Source: Rhizobiales bacterium 65-79
Lineage (GTDB): Bacteria > Pseudomonadota > Alphaproteobacteria > Rhizobiales > Rhizobiaceae
Reading direction: 5' to 3'
Assembly: GCA_001896885.1 (NCBI GenBank)
Contig: MKRJ01000023.1
Coordinates: 92,325-156,324 of the forward strand
Length of the DNA: 64,000 nucleotides
Of the stretch, positions 46,590 through 55,710 are shown in pieces. The notes under the pieces are model-generated. The model ran no database searches. It was not told the origin of the DNA and worked only from the letters and a program-made list of their open reading frames with translations. Within the stretch, counting starts at the first letter, position 1, and each line of letters opens with the position of its first letter. The translations under genes were made by a program, and so were the position numbers.

Positions 46590-47033
46590 TCAGGCCTTGT
46601 CCGGCCGCTTCGGGCGCAGACGCACCACGATGTCGACGTTGGCGATCTCGAGCCCGTCGGGCGGCGGCGGCAGGTTGATGACGGTCACCGGGCCCTTCTC
46701 GATGTCGATATCGACGAGCCGGTTCTCGCCCTCCACGAAAAAATGATGATGGTCGGAGGTGTTGGTGTCGAAATAGCTTTTCGCCCCTTCCACCGCCAGT
46801 ATCCTGAGCAGGCCGGCCTCTGTGAACTGGTGCAGCGTGTTGTAAACCGTCGCCAGCGATACGGGGACGCCGGCCGAGATCGCTTCCTCGTGCAGTTCCT
46901 CCGCCGAAAGATGCCTGTCACCCTGCGCGAACAGCAGATTCGCCAACGCGACGCGCTGCCGCGTCGGCCTGAGGCCGGCGTCACGGACACGCCGCTCGAT
47001 GTTCCGCATCTCGTGCAAGGCTTGCGACTTCAT
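46590..47033 (-). CDS. irr: Iron response regulator Irr (Fur family)
   Basis: A 147-residue Fur-superfamily regulator. In rhizobia Irr represses haem synthesis and activates iron uptake when iron is short, and is degraded on haem binding. The protein has the winged helix (GLRPTRQRVALANLLF ... SLATVYNTLHQF), and the SDHHHFF triple His, which is the Irr haem/metal motif. Start 47033 (MKSQALHEMRN) is preferred over the longer TTG start at 47072. Location beside fabA is conserved in rhizobia and supports Irr over Fur. Confidence 0.92.
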   Translation of the reverse strand: MKSQALHEMRNIERRVRDAGLRPTRQRVALANLLFAQGDRHLSAEELHEEAISAGVPVSLATVYNTLHQFTEAGLLRILAVEGAKSYFDTNTSDHHHFFVEGENRLVDIDIEKGPVTVINLPPPPDGLEIANVDIVVRLRPKRPDKA

Positions 47034-47280
47034 CTCCACCGGTTTTCTTCCATCGGGCCCGGACCGTTGCAAAAACAGGGCTTAAACCCGGAATATCACC
47101 AAATTGATATATTCTGGGTAGTCCGCGCAATCAATAGCGACGCATGTGCCGCCATGGCGGCACATTGACCGGCGAACCGACCCACGTTAGAGCCAACGGC
47201 GGTTTCCGCAAGTTCGGGGTCTGTGTTAGGGAACCGATGAGACGAACCGGCCGCGTCGCGGCCGCCACGGTGGGAGCAGC

Positions 47281-47799
47281 ATGATCGCGGGCGCGAAATC
47301 CAGTTACGACTACGAGGATCTTCTGAAATGCGCCCGGGGCGAGCTATTCGGCCCGGGCAATGCGCAATTGCCCGCGCCGCCGATGCTCATGTTCGATCGC
47401 ATCACCGACATCAGCGAGACGGGCGGGGAATTCGACAAGGGCTACATCCGCGCCGAGCTCGACATCAAGCCGGACCTCTGGTTCTTTCCCTGCCACTTCA
47501 TCGGCAATCCCGTCATGCCCGGCTGCCTGGGACTGGACGCGCTGTGGCAGATGACGGGCTTCTTCCTCGGCTGGCTGGGCGAGCCCGGCAAGGGCATGGC
47601 CTTGTCCACCGGCGAGGTGAAGTTCAAGGGGATGGTCACGCCGGCCACCCGGAAGGTCGAATACGGAGTCGACTTCAAGCGCGTGATGCGCGGCCGCCTG
47701 GTGCTCGGCATCGGCGACGGCTGGCTGAAGGCGGACGGCGATCCCATCTACAAGGCCACCGATTTGAGGGTCGGCCTGTCCAAACAGGGCGCTGAATAG
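47281..47799 (+). CDS. fabA: 3-hydroxydecanoyl-[ACP] dehydratase/isomerase
   Basis: Introduces the double bond in unsaturated fatty-acid synthesis. The 172-residue hot-dog-fold enzyme has the catalytic His in [13 protein letters not shown] (about residue 72) and the Asp in [10 protein letters not shown]. First gene of fabA-fabB-fabI. The Irr-fabA gap (47034-47280) holds a partial palindrome (atatca / tgatat, near 47093-47110). Confidence 0.96.
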   Translation: MIAGAKSSYDYEDLLKCARGELFGPGNAQLPAPPMLMFDRITDISETGGEFDKGYIRAELDIKPDLWFFPCHFIGNPVMPGCLGLDALWQMTGFFLGWLGEPGKGMALSTGEVKFKGMVTPATRKVEYGVDFKRVMRGRLVLGIGDGWLKADGDPIYKATDLRVGLSKQGAE

Positions 47800-47823
47800 C
47801 GCCAGCGCTAACGGGAGCCAGCG

Positions 47824-49053
47824 ATGAGACGGGTGGTTGTCACCGGCATCGGTATCGTGTCGCCCATCGGCAACAATGCCGAGGAGGTAACGCAATCCCT
47901 GCGTGAAGCGAAATCGGGAATAAGTTTCTCGGAGGAATTCGCCGAACACGGCTTCCGCTGCCAGGTCTGGGGGGCGCCGAAGCTCGGCCTTGCGGAACTG
48001 GCCGAGATGGTCGACCGGCGCGCCATGCGCTTCCTTTCCAAGGGCGGGGCGTGGAACCACGTCGCCATGAAGCAGGCGATCGGCGACGCCGGCCTGAAGG
48101 AAGACGGCATCACGGACGACCGGATCGGCATCGTGATGGGTTCGGGCGGGCCGTCGACACTCGTCATCGTCGAAGCCGCCGACACCACCCGCAACAACAA
48201 CAGCCCGAAGCGGATCGGCCCCTTCGCCGTACCGAAGGCCATGTCCTCCACCGCCTCGGCGACACTGGCGACGTGGTTCAAGATCCATGGCGTCAACTAT
48301 TCCATTTCCTCGGCCTGCTCGACCTCGGCGCATTGCATCGGCAATGCCTATGAGCTCATCCAGTGGGGCAAGCAGGACATGGTCTTCGCCGGCGGGCACG
48401 AGGATCTCGACTGGACCATGTCGGATCTTTTCGACGCCATGGGCGCGATGTCGACCAAGTACAACGACCGCGCGAGCGTCGCCTCGCGGGCCTATGACGC
48501 GGACCGCGACGGCTTCGTCATCGCCGGCGGCGCCGGAGTCCTGGTCCTGGAGGAGCTCGAGCACGCCAAGGCGCGCGGCGCGCGCATCCACGCCGAGATC
48601 ATCGGTTACGGAGCGACGTCGGACGGCTACGACATGGTGGCTCCTTCGGGAGAAGGCGCCGTCCGGTGCATGAGGCAGGCGCTCTCGACGGTCTCCGGCC
48701 GCATCGACTACATCAACACGCACGGCACCTCGACGGCGATCGGCGATTCGCGCGAAATCGGGGCCATCCGCGAGGTTTTCGGCGACAACCTGCCGAAGAT
48801 CACCTCCACCAAATCGCTGACCGGCCATTCGCTGGGCGCCGCCGGCGTGCAGGAATCGATCTATTCCATCCTCATGATGAAGGAGCGCTTCATCGGCAAG
48901 AGCGCGCATATAGAGAAGCTCGATCCCGAATTCGAGGGTGTTCCGATCGTCCGCGAGCGCATCGACAACGCCACGATCGACACGGTGCTGTCGAATTCCT
49001 TCGGTTTCGGCGGCACAAACGCGACGCTCGTGTTCCGGCGCTATCAGCAATAA
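47824..49053 (+). CDS. fabB: 3-oxoacyl-[ACP] synthase I
   Basis: A 409-residue condensing enzyme that elongates unsaturated acyl chains made by FabA. The Cys-His-His triad is visible in [14 protein letters not shown] (about residue 163), [12 protein letters not shown] (about 297) and [12 protein letters not shown] (about 333). It begins 24 bp after fabA, so the two are almost certainly co-transcribed. Confidence 0.96.
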   Translation: MRRVVVTGIGIVSPIGNNAEEVTQSLREAKSGISFSEEFAEHGFRCQVWGAPKLGLAELAEMVDRRAMRFLSKGGAWNHVAMKQAIGDAGLKEDGITDDRIGIVMGSGGPSTLVIVEAADTTRNNNSPKRIGPFAVPKAMSSTASATLATWFKIHGVNYSISSACSTSAHCIGNAYELIQWGKQDMVFAGGHEDLDWTMSDLFDAMGAMSTKYNDRASVASRAYDADRDGFVIAGGAGVLVLEELEHAKARGARIHAEIIGYGATSDGYDMVAPSGEGAVRCMRQALSTVSGRIDYINTHGTSTAIGDSREIGAIREVFGDNLPKITSTKSLTGHSLGAAGVQESIYSILMMKERFIGKSAHIEKLDPEFEGVPIVRERIDNATIDTVLSNSFGFGGTNATLVFRRYQQ

Positions 49054-49126
49054 CGGCCGCCGGCGCGATCGATCCATTCAGGAGCGCGGCGGGGACAGGC
49101 TGCCGCTCGAGAAACGAGGGTAATGC

Positions 49127-49945
49127 ATGGAAGGCTTGATGAAGGGAAAGCGGGGCCTGGTGATGGGCGTCGCCAACGATCATTCGATCGCTTGGGGCAT
49201 CGCCAGACAATTGGCGCGGCAAGGCGCCGAACTCGCTTTCACCTATCAGGGAGAAGCATTCGGCCGTCGCGTCAAGCCGCTCGCGGAGCAGATCGGCGCC
49301 TCGATCGTCGTGCCCTGCGACGTCGAGGACAGCGTCTCGGTCGACGCCGCTTTCGACACGCTGAAAACCGCATGGGGCGGGCTTGATTTCGTCGTCCACG
49401 CCATCGGCTTTTCCGACAAGAACGAGCTGAAAGGGCTCTATGCCGATACGTCGCGCGAGAATTTCGTGCGGACCATGGTGATCTCCTGCTACTCCTTCAC
49501 CGAAATCGCCCGCAACGCGGCGAAAATGATGGCGAACGGCGGCAGCCTCGTCACCCTCACCTATGCCGGATCGGTGCGGGTGATGCCGAACTACAACGTC
49601 ATGGGCGTGGCCAAGGCGGCGCTCGAAGCGAGCGTGCGCTATCTGGCAAACGATTACGGACCGCAGGGAATCCGCGTCAACGCCATCTCGGCCGGGCCGG
49701 TGCGGACGCTCGCCGGCGCGGGGATATCGGACGCAAGGCACATGTTCTCCTACCAGCAGCGCAATTCGCCGCTGCGTCGGGCGATCACGCTCGACGAGGT
49801 CGGGGGCGCCGCGCTCTACCTGCTCTCCGACATGTCGTCCGGCGTGACGGGCGAGATCCACTATGTCGATTCCGGCTATCACATCGTATCGATGCCGACG
49901 CTCGATGAATTGAAGCGCACGGACCTGGCCCCGGAGCAGGCGTGA
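49127..49945 (+). CDS. fabI: Enoyl-[ACP] reductase (NADH)
   Basis: A 272-residue short-chain dehydrogenase-fold protein completing the elongation cycle; the FabI class is the target of triclosan. It shows GLVMGVANDHSIAWGIA at the start (NADH loop), then YNVMGVAKAALEASVRYLA with the catalytic Tyr-x6-Lys, and SAGPVRTLAGAGI. It lies 73 bp after fabB. Confidence 0.95.
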   Translation: MEGLMKGKRGLVMGVANDHSIAWGIARQLARQGAELAFTYQGEAFGRRVKPLAEQIGASIVVPCDVEDSVSVDAAFDTLKTAWGGLDFVVHAIGFSDKNELKGLYADTSRENFVRTMVISCYSFTEIARNAAKMMANGGSLVTLTYAGSVRVMPNYNVMGVAKAALEASVRYLANDYGPQGIRVNAISAGPVRTLAGAGISDARHMFSYQQRNSPLRRAITLDEVGGAALYLLSDMSSGVTGEIHYVDSGYHIVSMPTLDELKRTDLAPEQA

Positions 49946-50067
49946 CCAAGGAAAGCCTTCAGCGTTTTGGATAAACCAATCCTTCACCATGCCGGCAGTT
50001 GACCGCGCGGCTGAAGCAAATCTTAAGCGCCCGCCCCTAGACCTCTAGTCTTCGAGGCGGGATAGGC

Positions 50068-51600
50068 ATGAAATCCACGGCACATCCGAACCGAAGCAAG
50101 GTGTTTCGGCTCATAACCATCGCCAGTTCGGCGCTGGGCAGCTTCGTGCTGGGACTGTGGGCGCTCAAGTTCAACTTCGGCGTCGGACCCGTCGGCATGT
50201 CGCCCGAAATGATCGGATCGATGATCGCGTCCTTCTGCGCGCTGGCCGCCGGCGGGGCCTCCATGTCCTATTTCGCCGGCGTCGACGAATCCGCCGACTA
50301 CGTCTTCAACGAAACACAGATCGACAAGCTTACCGGGCTGCATTCGCGCGTCGCCATGATCGGCAAGATCGCGGAAGCGTCGATCGCCGCATCGCGCAAG
50401 GGCGAGCCGGTCTTCCTGATCGACATCGATATCGACCGGTTCAAGCAAATCAACGACGCGATCGGTTACGGCCGCGGCGACGACCTCGTCCGCGCCTTCG
50501 CCAAGCGGTTGAAGGAGAACCTGCCGAAACGCGTCGAGATCGGCCGCATCGGCGCGGGCGAGTTCTGCGTGCTCTATCCCGACCGCAAGGCCATGCCGTC
50601 GATGGATGCGATCATCAATGACCTCATCGAGGTGATGATGAAGCCCTACCAGTTCGCGCGGCATTCCCAGTCGGTCAACATCTCGGTCGGGGTAGTGGCG
50701 CTGCCCAAGGACGGCGACGATCCGACCGTGCTCCTGCGCCGGTCCAACCTGGCGCTCCAGCATGCGCGGCTGCGCGGTCACGGCAACTGGGCCGTGTTCC
50801 AGTCGGAAATGGGCGAGGTCGCGGACTTCCGCCGCTGGATCGAGGCCGAACTCCATACGGCGTTCGAGCGGGGGGATTTCGAGCTCCACTACCAGCCACA
50901 ATTCGACCTCGCCGCCGGCCGCGTGGTCGGCTACGAGGCGCTCCTGCGCTGGAGCCATCCCGAGCACGGCATGATCCCGCCGATGGAATTCATCCCGATC
51001 GCCGAGGAGACCGGCATGATCGAGCCGATCGGGCGCTGGGTGCTGCGCAGCGCCTGCCATGACGCGCTCAGGCTTCCCAGGGACTGTTTCGTGGCGGTGA
51101 ACATCTCGCCCGTGCAGTTCATGAACTCCGAATTCATCGCGGTCGTGCGCCGGGCGCTGGAGGAGGCCGGGCTGGAGGCCAGCCGCCTCGAACTGGAAGT
51201 CACCGAAACGGCGATGATGCAGGATCGCGAGCGTGCCGCGAAAATCCTGAACGAACTGACCGAGATCGGCATCTCGGTCGCCGTGGACGATTTCGGCACC
51301 GGCTATTCGAACCTCAGCTACCTGGTCGATTTCTCGTTCCAGAAGCTGAAGATCGACAAGTCCTTCGTCAGCCGCATGGAGAAGGACGAGAGCTCCGGCG
51401 CCGTGGTCTCGACCATCGTCGGCCTGTCGCGGGCGCTCGGCGTGCATACGATCGCGGAAGGCGTGGAAACGGAGAACCAGGCCGTCCTCCTGAAGGCGGC
51501 GGGATGCGAGGCCGTGCAAGGCTATTTCTACGGCCGGCCGGCCCCGCTTTCCACCGTATTCGCGAAGGAACGGGGCCGGGTCGCCGCCACCGTCCATTGA
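50068..51600 (+). CDS. Membrane GGDEF-EAL protein, probable c-di-GMP phosphodiesterase
   Basis: A 510-residue protein: two membrane helices near residues 12-30 and 48-66, a GGDEF domain (about 90-235) and an EAL domain (about 250-505). The cyclase motif reads GAGEF, a substituted form that is probably inactive or GTP-binding only. The EAL domain keeps YEALLRW, NISPVQF and DDFGTGYSNLSYL, as expected of an active phosphodiesterase lowering c-di-GMP. It stands alone between fabI and the convergent rsmC gene. Confidence 0.92.
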   Translation: MKSTAHPNRSKVFRLITIASSALGSFVLGLWALKFNFGVGPVGMSPEMIGSMIASFCALAAGGASMSYFAGVDESADYVFNETQIDKLTGLHSRVAMIGKIAEASIAASRKGEPVFLIDIDIDRFKQINDAIGYGRGDDLVRAFAKRLKENLPKRVEIGRIGAGEFCVLYPDRKAMPSMDAIINDLIEVMMKPYQFARHSQSVNISVGVVALPKDGDDPTVLLRRSNLALQHARLRGHGNWAVFQSEMGEVADFRRWIEAELHTAFERGDFELHYQPQFDLAAGRVVGYEALLRWSHPEHGMIPPMEFIPIAEETGMIEPIGRWVLRSACHDALRLPRDCFVAVNISPVQFMNSEFIAVVRRALEEAGLEASRLELEVTETAMMQDRERAAKILNELTEIGISVAVDDFGTGYSNLSYLVDFSFQKLKIDKSFVSRMEKDESSGAVVSTIVGLSRALGVHTIAEGVETENQAVLLKAAGCEAVQGYFYGRPAPLSTVFAKERGRVAATVH

Positions 51601-51607
51601 GCGGACG

Positions 51608-52639
51608 TCACCTGACCGCCCACAACACCTTGTAGCGACCATCACGGGCCGTCTCGCCGGCCGCGCGGAATTCCCTTGCCAGCACCCCTTCGTAAGGCAG
51701 TTGCCGGTTGGCGACGAGAAAGAGCCGCCCACCCGGCTTGAGGGCGCGCGCGGCGGCGAGGATCATCCCTTGCCCTAGCGCGGGCTCCGCCGCGTGGCCG
51801 GCATGGAAGGGCGGGTTCATGACGATGAAATCGTAGCGGCGCTCGACCGGCTCGGCCAACAGGTCGATCCAGAAGAAACCAGTCACTGCATCGCTCCCGA
51901 GCGCGGCGATGTTTCCGCGTGCCGCCTCGAGGGCCTCGAACTCGGCCTCGTAGAGGTCCATCCGGGAAATGCCCGCGTTGCGGGAAAGGAGTTCGCCGGC
52001 GAGGTAGCCCCAGCCGGCGCCGAAATCGGCGACGTCGCCGCTGACGCCGGCGGGCAGGTTTCGCGCCAGCAGGCTCGAGCCCGGGTCGATACGGTCGTGG
52101 GAAAACATGCCCGGCGCCGTATGATGGCCATCGACCAGCAGCGCCGGATTTGCCTCCCGCAGTGCGGACGCCGGCGTGGCTACGTCCGGCGTCGCGACAT
52201 GCGGCCGGCGGAACCAGAACGCGAGGCCATGATATTTCGGCTCGCTGCCTTCGATCCCGAGAAGCCGACCGATCCGCTTGCGAAGGGAAACGATGCCGTC
52301 CTCCTTGCCGCCGGCGACGACGATCAGGCCTCCTGGAACGGTGCGTTCAAGCGCGTCGGCAAGCCAGAGCTCATTGCGGCCGCGATGCCGCCCGGCGAGC
52401 ACGAGCGCGGATGAATAGTCCCGGGCCTCTACGCGCGGCTTGACCGGCAAGCCGGCCCCCTGCAACAGGCGGAAAAAAGGCCTGAACGGCTGCACCGCAT
52501 CGATCGGAGCCGCCCAGCCCAGGGGCAAGCGGAAGCCCGGCTCCGCGCCCAGGAAAAGCACGCGCTCACCCTCCGGCGGGACCGGCAGTCCGCCCGTCTC
52601 GAAAGGATAGAAGAGGGTCCTCGTCGCCTCCGAACTCAT
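51608..52639 (-). CDS. rsmC: Class I SAM methyltransferase (RsmC/RlmG type)
   Basis: A 343-residue protein with an N-terminal pseudo-methyltransferase half and a catalytic C-terminal half: FGAGWGYLAGELL (SAM motif I, about residue 200) and MNPPFHAGHA (N-P-P-F motif of N2-guanine methyltransferases). The family modifies a guanine of 16S rRNA (G1207 in E. coli) or of 23S rRNA. The two-half layout fits RsmC. It converges on the GGDEF-EAL gene with a 7-bp gap. Confidence 0.86.
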   Translation of the reverse strand: MSSEATRTLFYPFETGGLPVPPEGERVLFLGAEPGFRLPLGWAAPIDAVQPFRPFFRLLQGAGLPVKPRVEARDYSSALVLAGRHRGRNELWLADALERTVPGGLIVVAGGKEDGIVSLRKRIGRLLGIEGSEPKYHGLAFWFRRPHVATPDVATPASALREANPALLVDGHHTAPGMFSHDRIDPGSSLLARNLPAGVSGDVADFGAGWGYLAGELLSRNAGISRMDLYEAEFEALEAARGNIAALGSDAVTGFFWIDLLAEPVERRYDFIVMNPPFHAGHAAEPALGQGMILAAARALKPGGRLFLVANRQLPYEGVLAREFRAAGETARDGRYKVLWAVR

Positions 52640-52773
52640 CGCGCACGGCCCCGCGCTTTTGACCGCTTCGCGGGAAGCAACGCCGGAAAGCGTTCAGCGA
52701 CAGCGGGAGGCAACATAGGGCGCCATAGTCTCACGGATGCGTATCCCGAACGACAGTCCCGAGGGCGCGGGAT

Positions 52774-52806
52774 AAAAAAACGGGCGCGCCTCCAACGGCG
52801 CGCCCG
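52774..52806 (-). terminator. Rho-independent terminator after pnp
   Basis: Perfect 10-bp stem (cgggcgcgcc / ggcgcgcccg) with a 6-base loop; on the minus strand it is followed by seven T bases (52774-52780). It lies about 26 bp beyond the pnp stop. Confidence 0.93.
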
Positions 52807-52832
52807 CGGATCGATTCTTCCGGCAGGGAGGA

Positions 52833-54980
52833 TCAGGCGGCGTCTTCCGCGCCTTCCGGCTTCTTCTCGCGGGCGATCTCCTTGCCGGTCTCCTGGTCGA
52901 CGACCTTCATCGACAGGCGCACCTTGCCGCGCTCGTCGAAGCCCATGAGCTTGACGAAGACCTTGTCGCCTTCCTTGACCACGTCGGTCGTCTTCTGCAC
53001 GCGCTCGGGCGCAAGCTGGGAGATGTGGACCAGACCGTCCTTCGGACCGAAGAAATTGACGAAGGCGCCGAAATCGGCGGTCTTGACGACCGTGCCCTCA
53101 TAAATCTCGCCGACTTCCGGCTCGGCGACGATGGTGTGGATCCACTTCTTCGCCGCCTCGATCTCCTTGGCGTTGGCGGAAGCGATCTTCACCGTGCCGT
53201 CGTCCTCGATGTTGATCTTGGCGCCGGTCTTCTCGACGATCTCGCGGATGATCTTGCCGCCAGAGCCGATGACGTCACGGATCTTGTCGACCGGGATGTT
53301 CATGACCTCAATGCGCGGCGCGAACTCGCCGAGTTCGGCGCGGGCGCCGGTGATGGCCTTCGCCATCTCGCCGAGGATGTGCAGGCGGCCGTCCCTGGCC
53401 TGGCCGAGCGCCACCTTCATGATCTCCTCGGTGATGCCATCGATCTTGATGTCCATCTGCAGCGAGGTGACGCCGTTGGCGGTGCCGGCCACCTTGAAGT
53501 CCATGTCGCCGAGATGGTCCTCGTCGCCGAGGATGTCGGAGAGCACCGCGAAGCGTTCGCCTTCCTTGATCAGGCCCATGGCGATGCCGGCAACCGGCTT
53601 CGCCAGCGGAACGCCCGCGTCCATCAGCGCCAGCGAGGTGCCGCAGACGGTCGCCATCGAGGAGGAACCGTTCGATTCGGTGATCTCGGAAACGACGCGG
53701 ATCGTGTAGGGGAACTGCTCCTCGCCGGGCAGCATCGGATGGATGGCGCGCCAGGCAAGCTTGCCGTGGCCGATCTCGCGACGCCCCGGAGAGCCCATGC
53801 GGCCGGTCTCGCCCACGGAATAGGGCGGGAAATTGTAGTGAAGGAGGAATTTCTCCTTGTAGGTCCCGGTCAGCGCGTCGATGAACTGCTCGTCCTCGCC
53901 GGTGCCGAGCGTCGCCACCACCATCGCCTGCGTCTCGCCGCGGGTGAAGAGCGCTGAACCGTGGGTGCGCGGCAGGACGCCGACTTCGGCGACGATGTTG
54001 CGCACGGTCTTCAAATCGCGACCGTCGATGCGCGAGGAGGTGTCGAGGATGTTCCAGCGGACGATCTTGGCCTGCAGTTCCTTGAACACCGAACCGATCT
54101 GCTCGGCCGTGTAGCGCCCGTCCTCGCCTTCGGCGGGTGTGAACGCTGCCTTGACCTTGGCCTTCACCGCGTCGACGGCGGCATAGCGCTGCTGCTTGTC
54201 GGTGATCCTGTAGGCGGCGCGCAGGTCGGTTTCGGCGATCTTCAGCATCTCGGCCTCGAGATCGGCATAGCTCGGCGGCGTGAAATCGCGCGGCTCCTTG
54301 GCGGCGACCTCCGCGAGCTTGATGATCGCATCGATCACCGGCTGGAAGCCCCTGTGGCCGAACATGACGGCGCCGAGCATGGTCTCCTCGTCGAGTTCCT
54401 GCGCCTCGGATTCGACCATCAGCACGGCGTCGGCGGTGCCGGCGACCACGAGGTCGAGCTTCGATTCGGGCATCTCGTCGACATGCGGGTTGAGCTTGTA
54501 TTCGCCGTTGATGTAACCGACGCGGGCGCCGCCGATCGGGCCCATGAAGGGAACGCCGGAGAGCGTCAGCGCGGCGGAAGTGGCGACGATCGAGAGGATG
54601 TCCGGATCGTTCTCGAGATCGTGCTGGAGAACGGTGACGATGATCTGGGTGTCGTTCTTGTAGCCGTCGGCGAAGAGCGGACGGATCGGACGGTCGATCA
54701 GGCGGGAGACCAGCGTCTCCTTCTCGCTCGGCCGGCCTTCGCGCTTGAAATAGCCGCCGGGGATCTTGCCGGCCGCGAAGGTCTTTTCCTGGTAGTTGAC
54801 GGTCAGCGGGAAGAAGTCGAGGCCGGGCTTGGGCTCCTTGGCCGAAACGACGGTGGCGAGCACGACCGTCTCGCCGTAGGTGGCCAGCACCGCTCCATCG
54901 GCCTGGCGGGCGATCTTGCCGGTCTCGAGGGTGAGCGGACGGCCGCCCCACTGAATCTCTATCTTGTGATGATTGAACAT
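52833..54980 (-). CDS. pnp: Polyribonucleotide nucleotidyltransferase
   Basis: The 715-residue PNPase degrades RNA from the 3' end with phosphate. It has two RNase PH-like domains (about residues 1-240 and 300-545), then a KH domain ([20 protein letters not shown]) and an S1 domain ([17 protein letters not shown]) near the C-terminus. Start 54980 ([13 protein letters not shown]) is the family N-terminus; the frame opens further upstream. It lies after rpsO in the conserved rpsO-pnp order. Confidence 0.97.
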   Translation of the reverse strand: MFNHHKIEIQWGGRPLTLETGKIARQADGAVLATYGETVVLATVVSAKEPKPGLDFFPLTVNYQEKTFAAGKIPGGYFKREGRPSEKETLVSRLIDRPIRPLFADGYKNDTQIIVTVLQHDLENDPDILSIVATSAALTLSGVPFMGPIGGARVGYINGEYKLNPHVDEMPESKLDLVVAGTADAVLMVESEAQELDEETMLGAVMFGHRGFQPVIDAIIKLAEVAAKEPRDFTPPSYADLEAEMLKIAETDLRAAYRITDKQQRYAAVDAVKAKVKAAFTPAEGEDGRYTAEQIGSVFKELQAKIVRWNILDTSSRIDGRDLKTVRNIVAEVGVLPRTHGSALFTRGETQAMVVATLGTGEDEQFIDALTGTYKEKFLLHYNFPPYSVGETGRMGSPGRREIGHGKLAWRAIHPMLPGEEQFPYTIRVVSEITESNGSSSMATVCGTSLALMDAGVPLAKPVAGIAMGLIKEGERFAVLSDILGDEDHLGDMDFKVAGTANGVTSLQMDIKIDGITEEIMKVALGQARDGRLHILGEMAKAITGARAELGEFAPRIEVMNIPVDKIRDVIGSGGKIIREIVEKTGAKINIEDDGTVKIASANAKEIEAAKKWIHTIVAEPEVGEIYEGTVVKTADFGAFVNFFGPKDGLVHISQLAPERVQKTTDVVKEGDKVFVKLMGFDERGKVRLSMKVVDQETGKEIAREKKPEGAEDAA

Positions 54981-55281
54981 GTCTTGTCCTTCATATGCGG
55001 CCGAACCGTCGTCGCATTGGCGACGCGGTCCAGCCTTCGGCTTCCTTCGGACGAGCCATGGGCAAGACAACGGGAGGTCTGAAATATGGCGCTGACAGCG
55101 CCTTCAGGCGTCCTGCAATCCTGCCCCATGACCGGTCCATGGGAGGTTCCCGCCGCCATCTTCGGCGGCCGGAACCCGGTTCGGGCCCGCCCGACTGGGC
55201 TTAGACCCCGGGGCCGACGATCGTCACCGGCCCGAATGCGCGGCCGGCGGACTTCCTTGCGAAGTCCGCCGGCCAATTCGA
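54981..55281 (-). promoter_or_regulatory. rpsO-pnp intergenic leader with strong hairpin
   Basis: About 300 bp without a gene. A perfect 14-bp stem (ggccggcggacttc at 55242-55255 with its complement at 55261-55274, loop 5) begins 7 bp after the rpsO stop and lacks a T run on the minus strand. In enterobacteria the rpsO-pnp gap carries an RNase III hairpin through which PNPase limits its own mRNA; a like role is possible here. A second smaller hairpin (ccgcc...ggcgg) lies near 55150-55170. Confidence 0.6.
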
Positions 55282-55551
55282 TCAGCGGCGCAGACCGAGC
55301 TTGTCGATCAGCGTCTGGTAGCGCGTCTCGTCCTTGCCCTTGAGATAGTCGAGGAGACGGCGGCGCTGGGAAACGAGCTTCAGGAGACCGCGGCGGGAAT
55401 GATTGTCCTTCTTGTGGTCCTTGAAGTGCTCGGTAAGGTTCTTGATGCGCTCCGACAGAATGGCCACCTGGACCTCGGGCGAACCCGTGTCACCCTTGGC
55501 GGTGGCGTATTCGGTCATGAGTTCCTGCTTGCGCGGAGCGGTGATCGACAT
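55282..55551 (-). CDS. rpsO: 30S ribosomal protein S15
   Basis: An 89-residue ribosomal protein starting [12 protein letters not shown] with the S15 signature in [22 protein letters not shown] (read in two pieces). It binds 16S rRNA helix 20-22. The start at 55551 fits the family; the frame stays open upstream. The leader contains a 12-base perfect palindrome at 55628-55639 (gcgccatggcgc). Confidence 0.97.
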   Translation of the reverse strand: MSITAPRKQELMTEYATAKGDTGSPEVQVAILSERIKNLTEHFKDHKKDNHSRRGLLKLVSQRRRLLDYLKGKDETRYQTLIDKLGLRR

Positions 55552-55710
55552 CGTGCTTTCCTTTCTGATCTTGCGGAAACGGGACGCCTTGAGCCGGGAT
55601 GTCGTCCAGCAGAGGCCATTGAATGCGGCGCCATGGCGCGGCATTGGCGGCCATATAATGCAAGAATCGATGAATTGCCAGCCAAATCGCGGGGCGGCCA
55701 ATTTGCCGCG

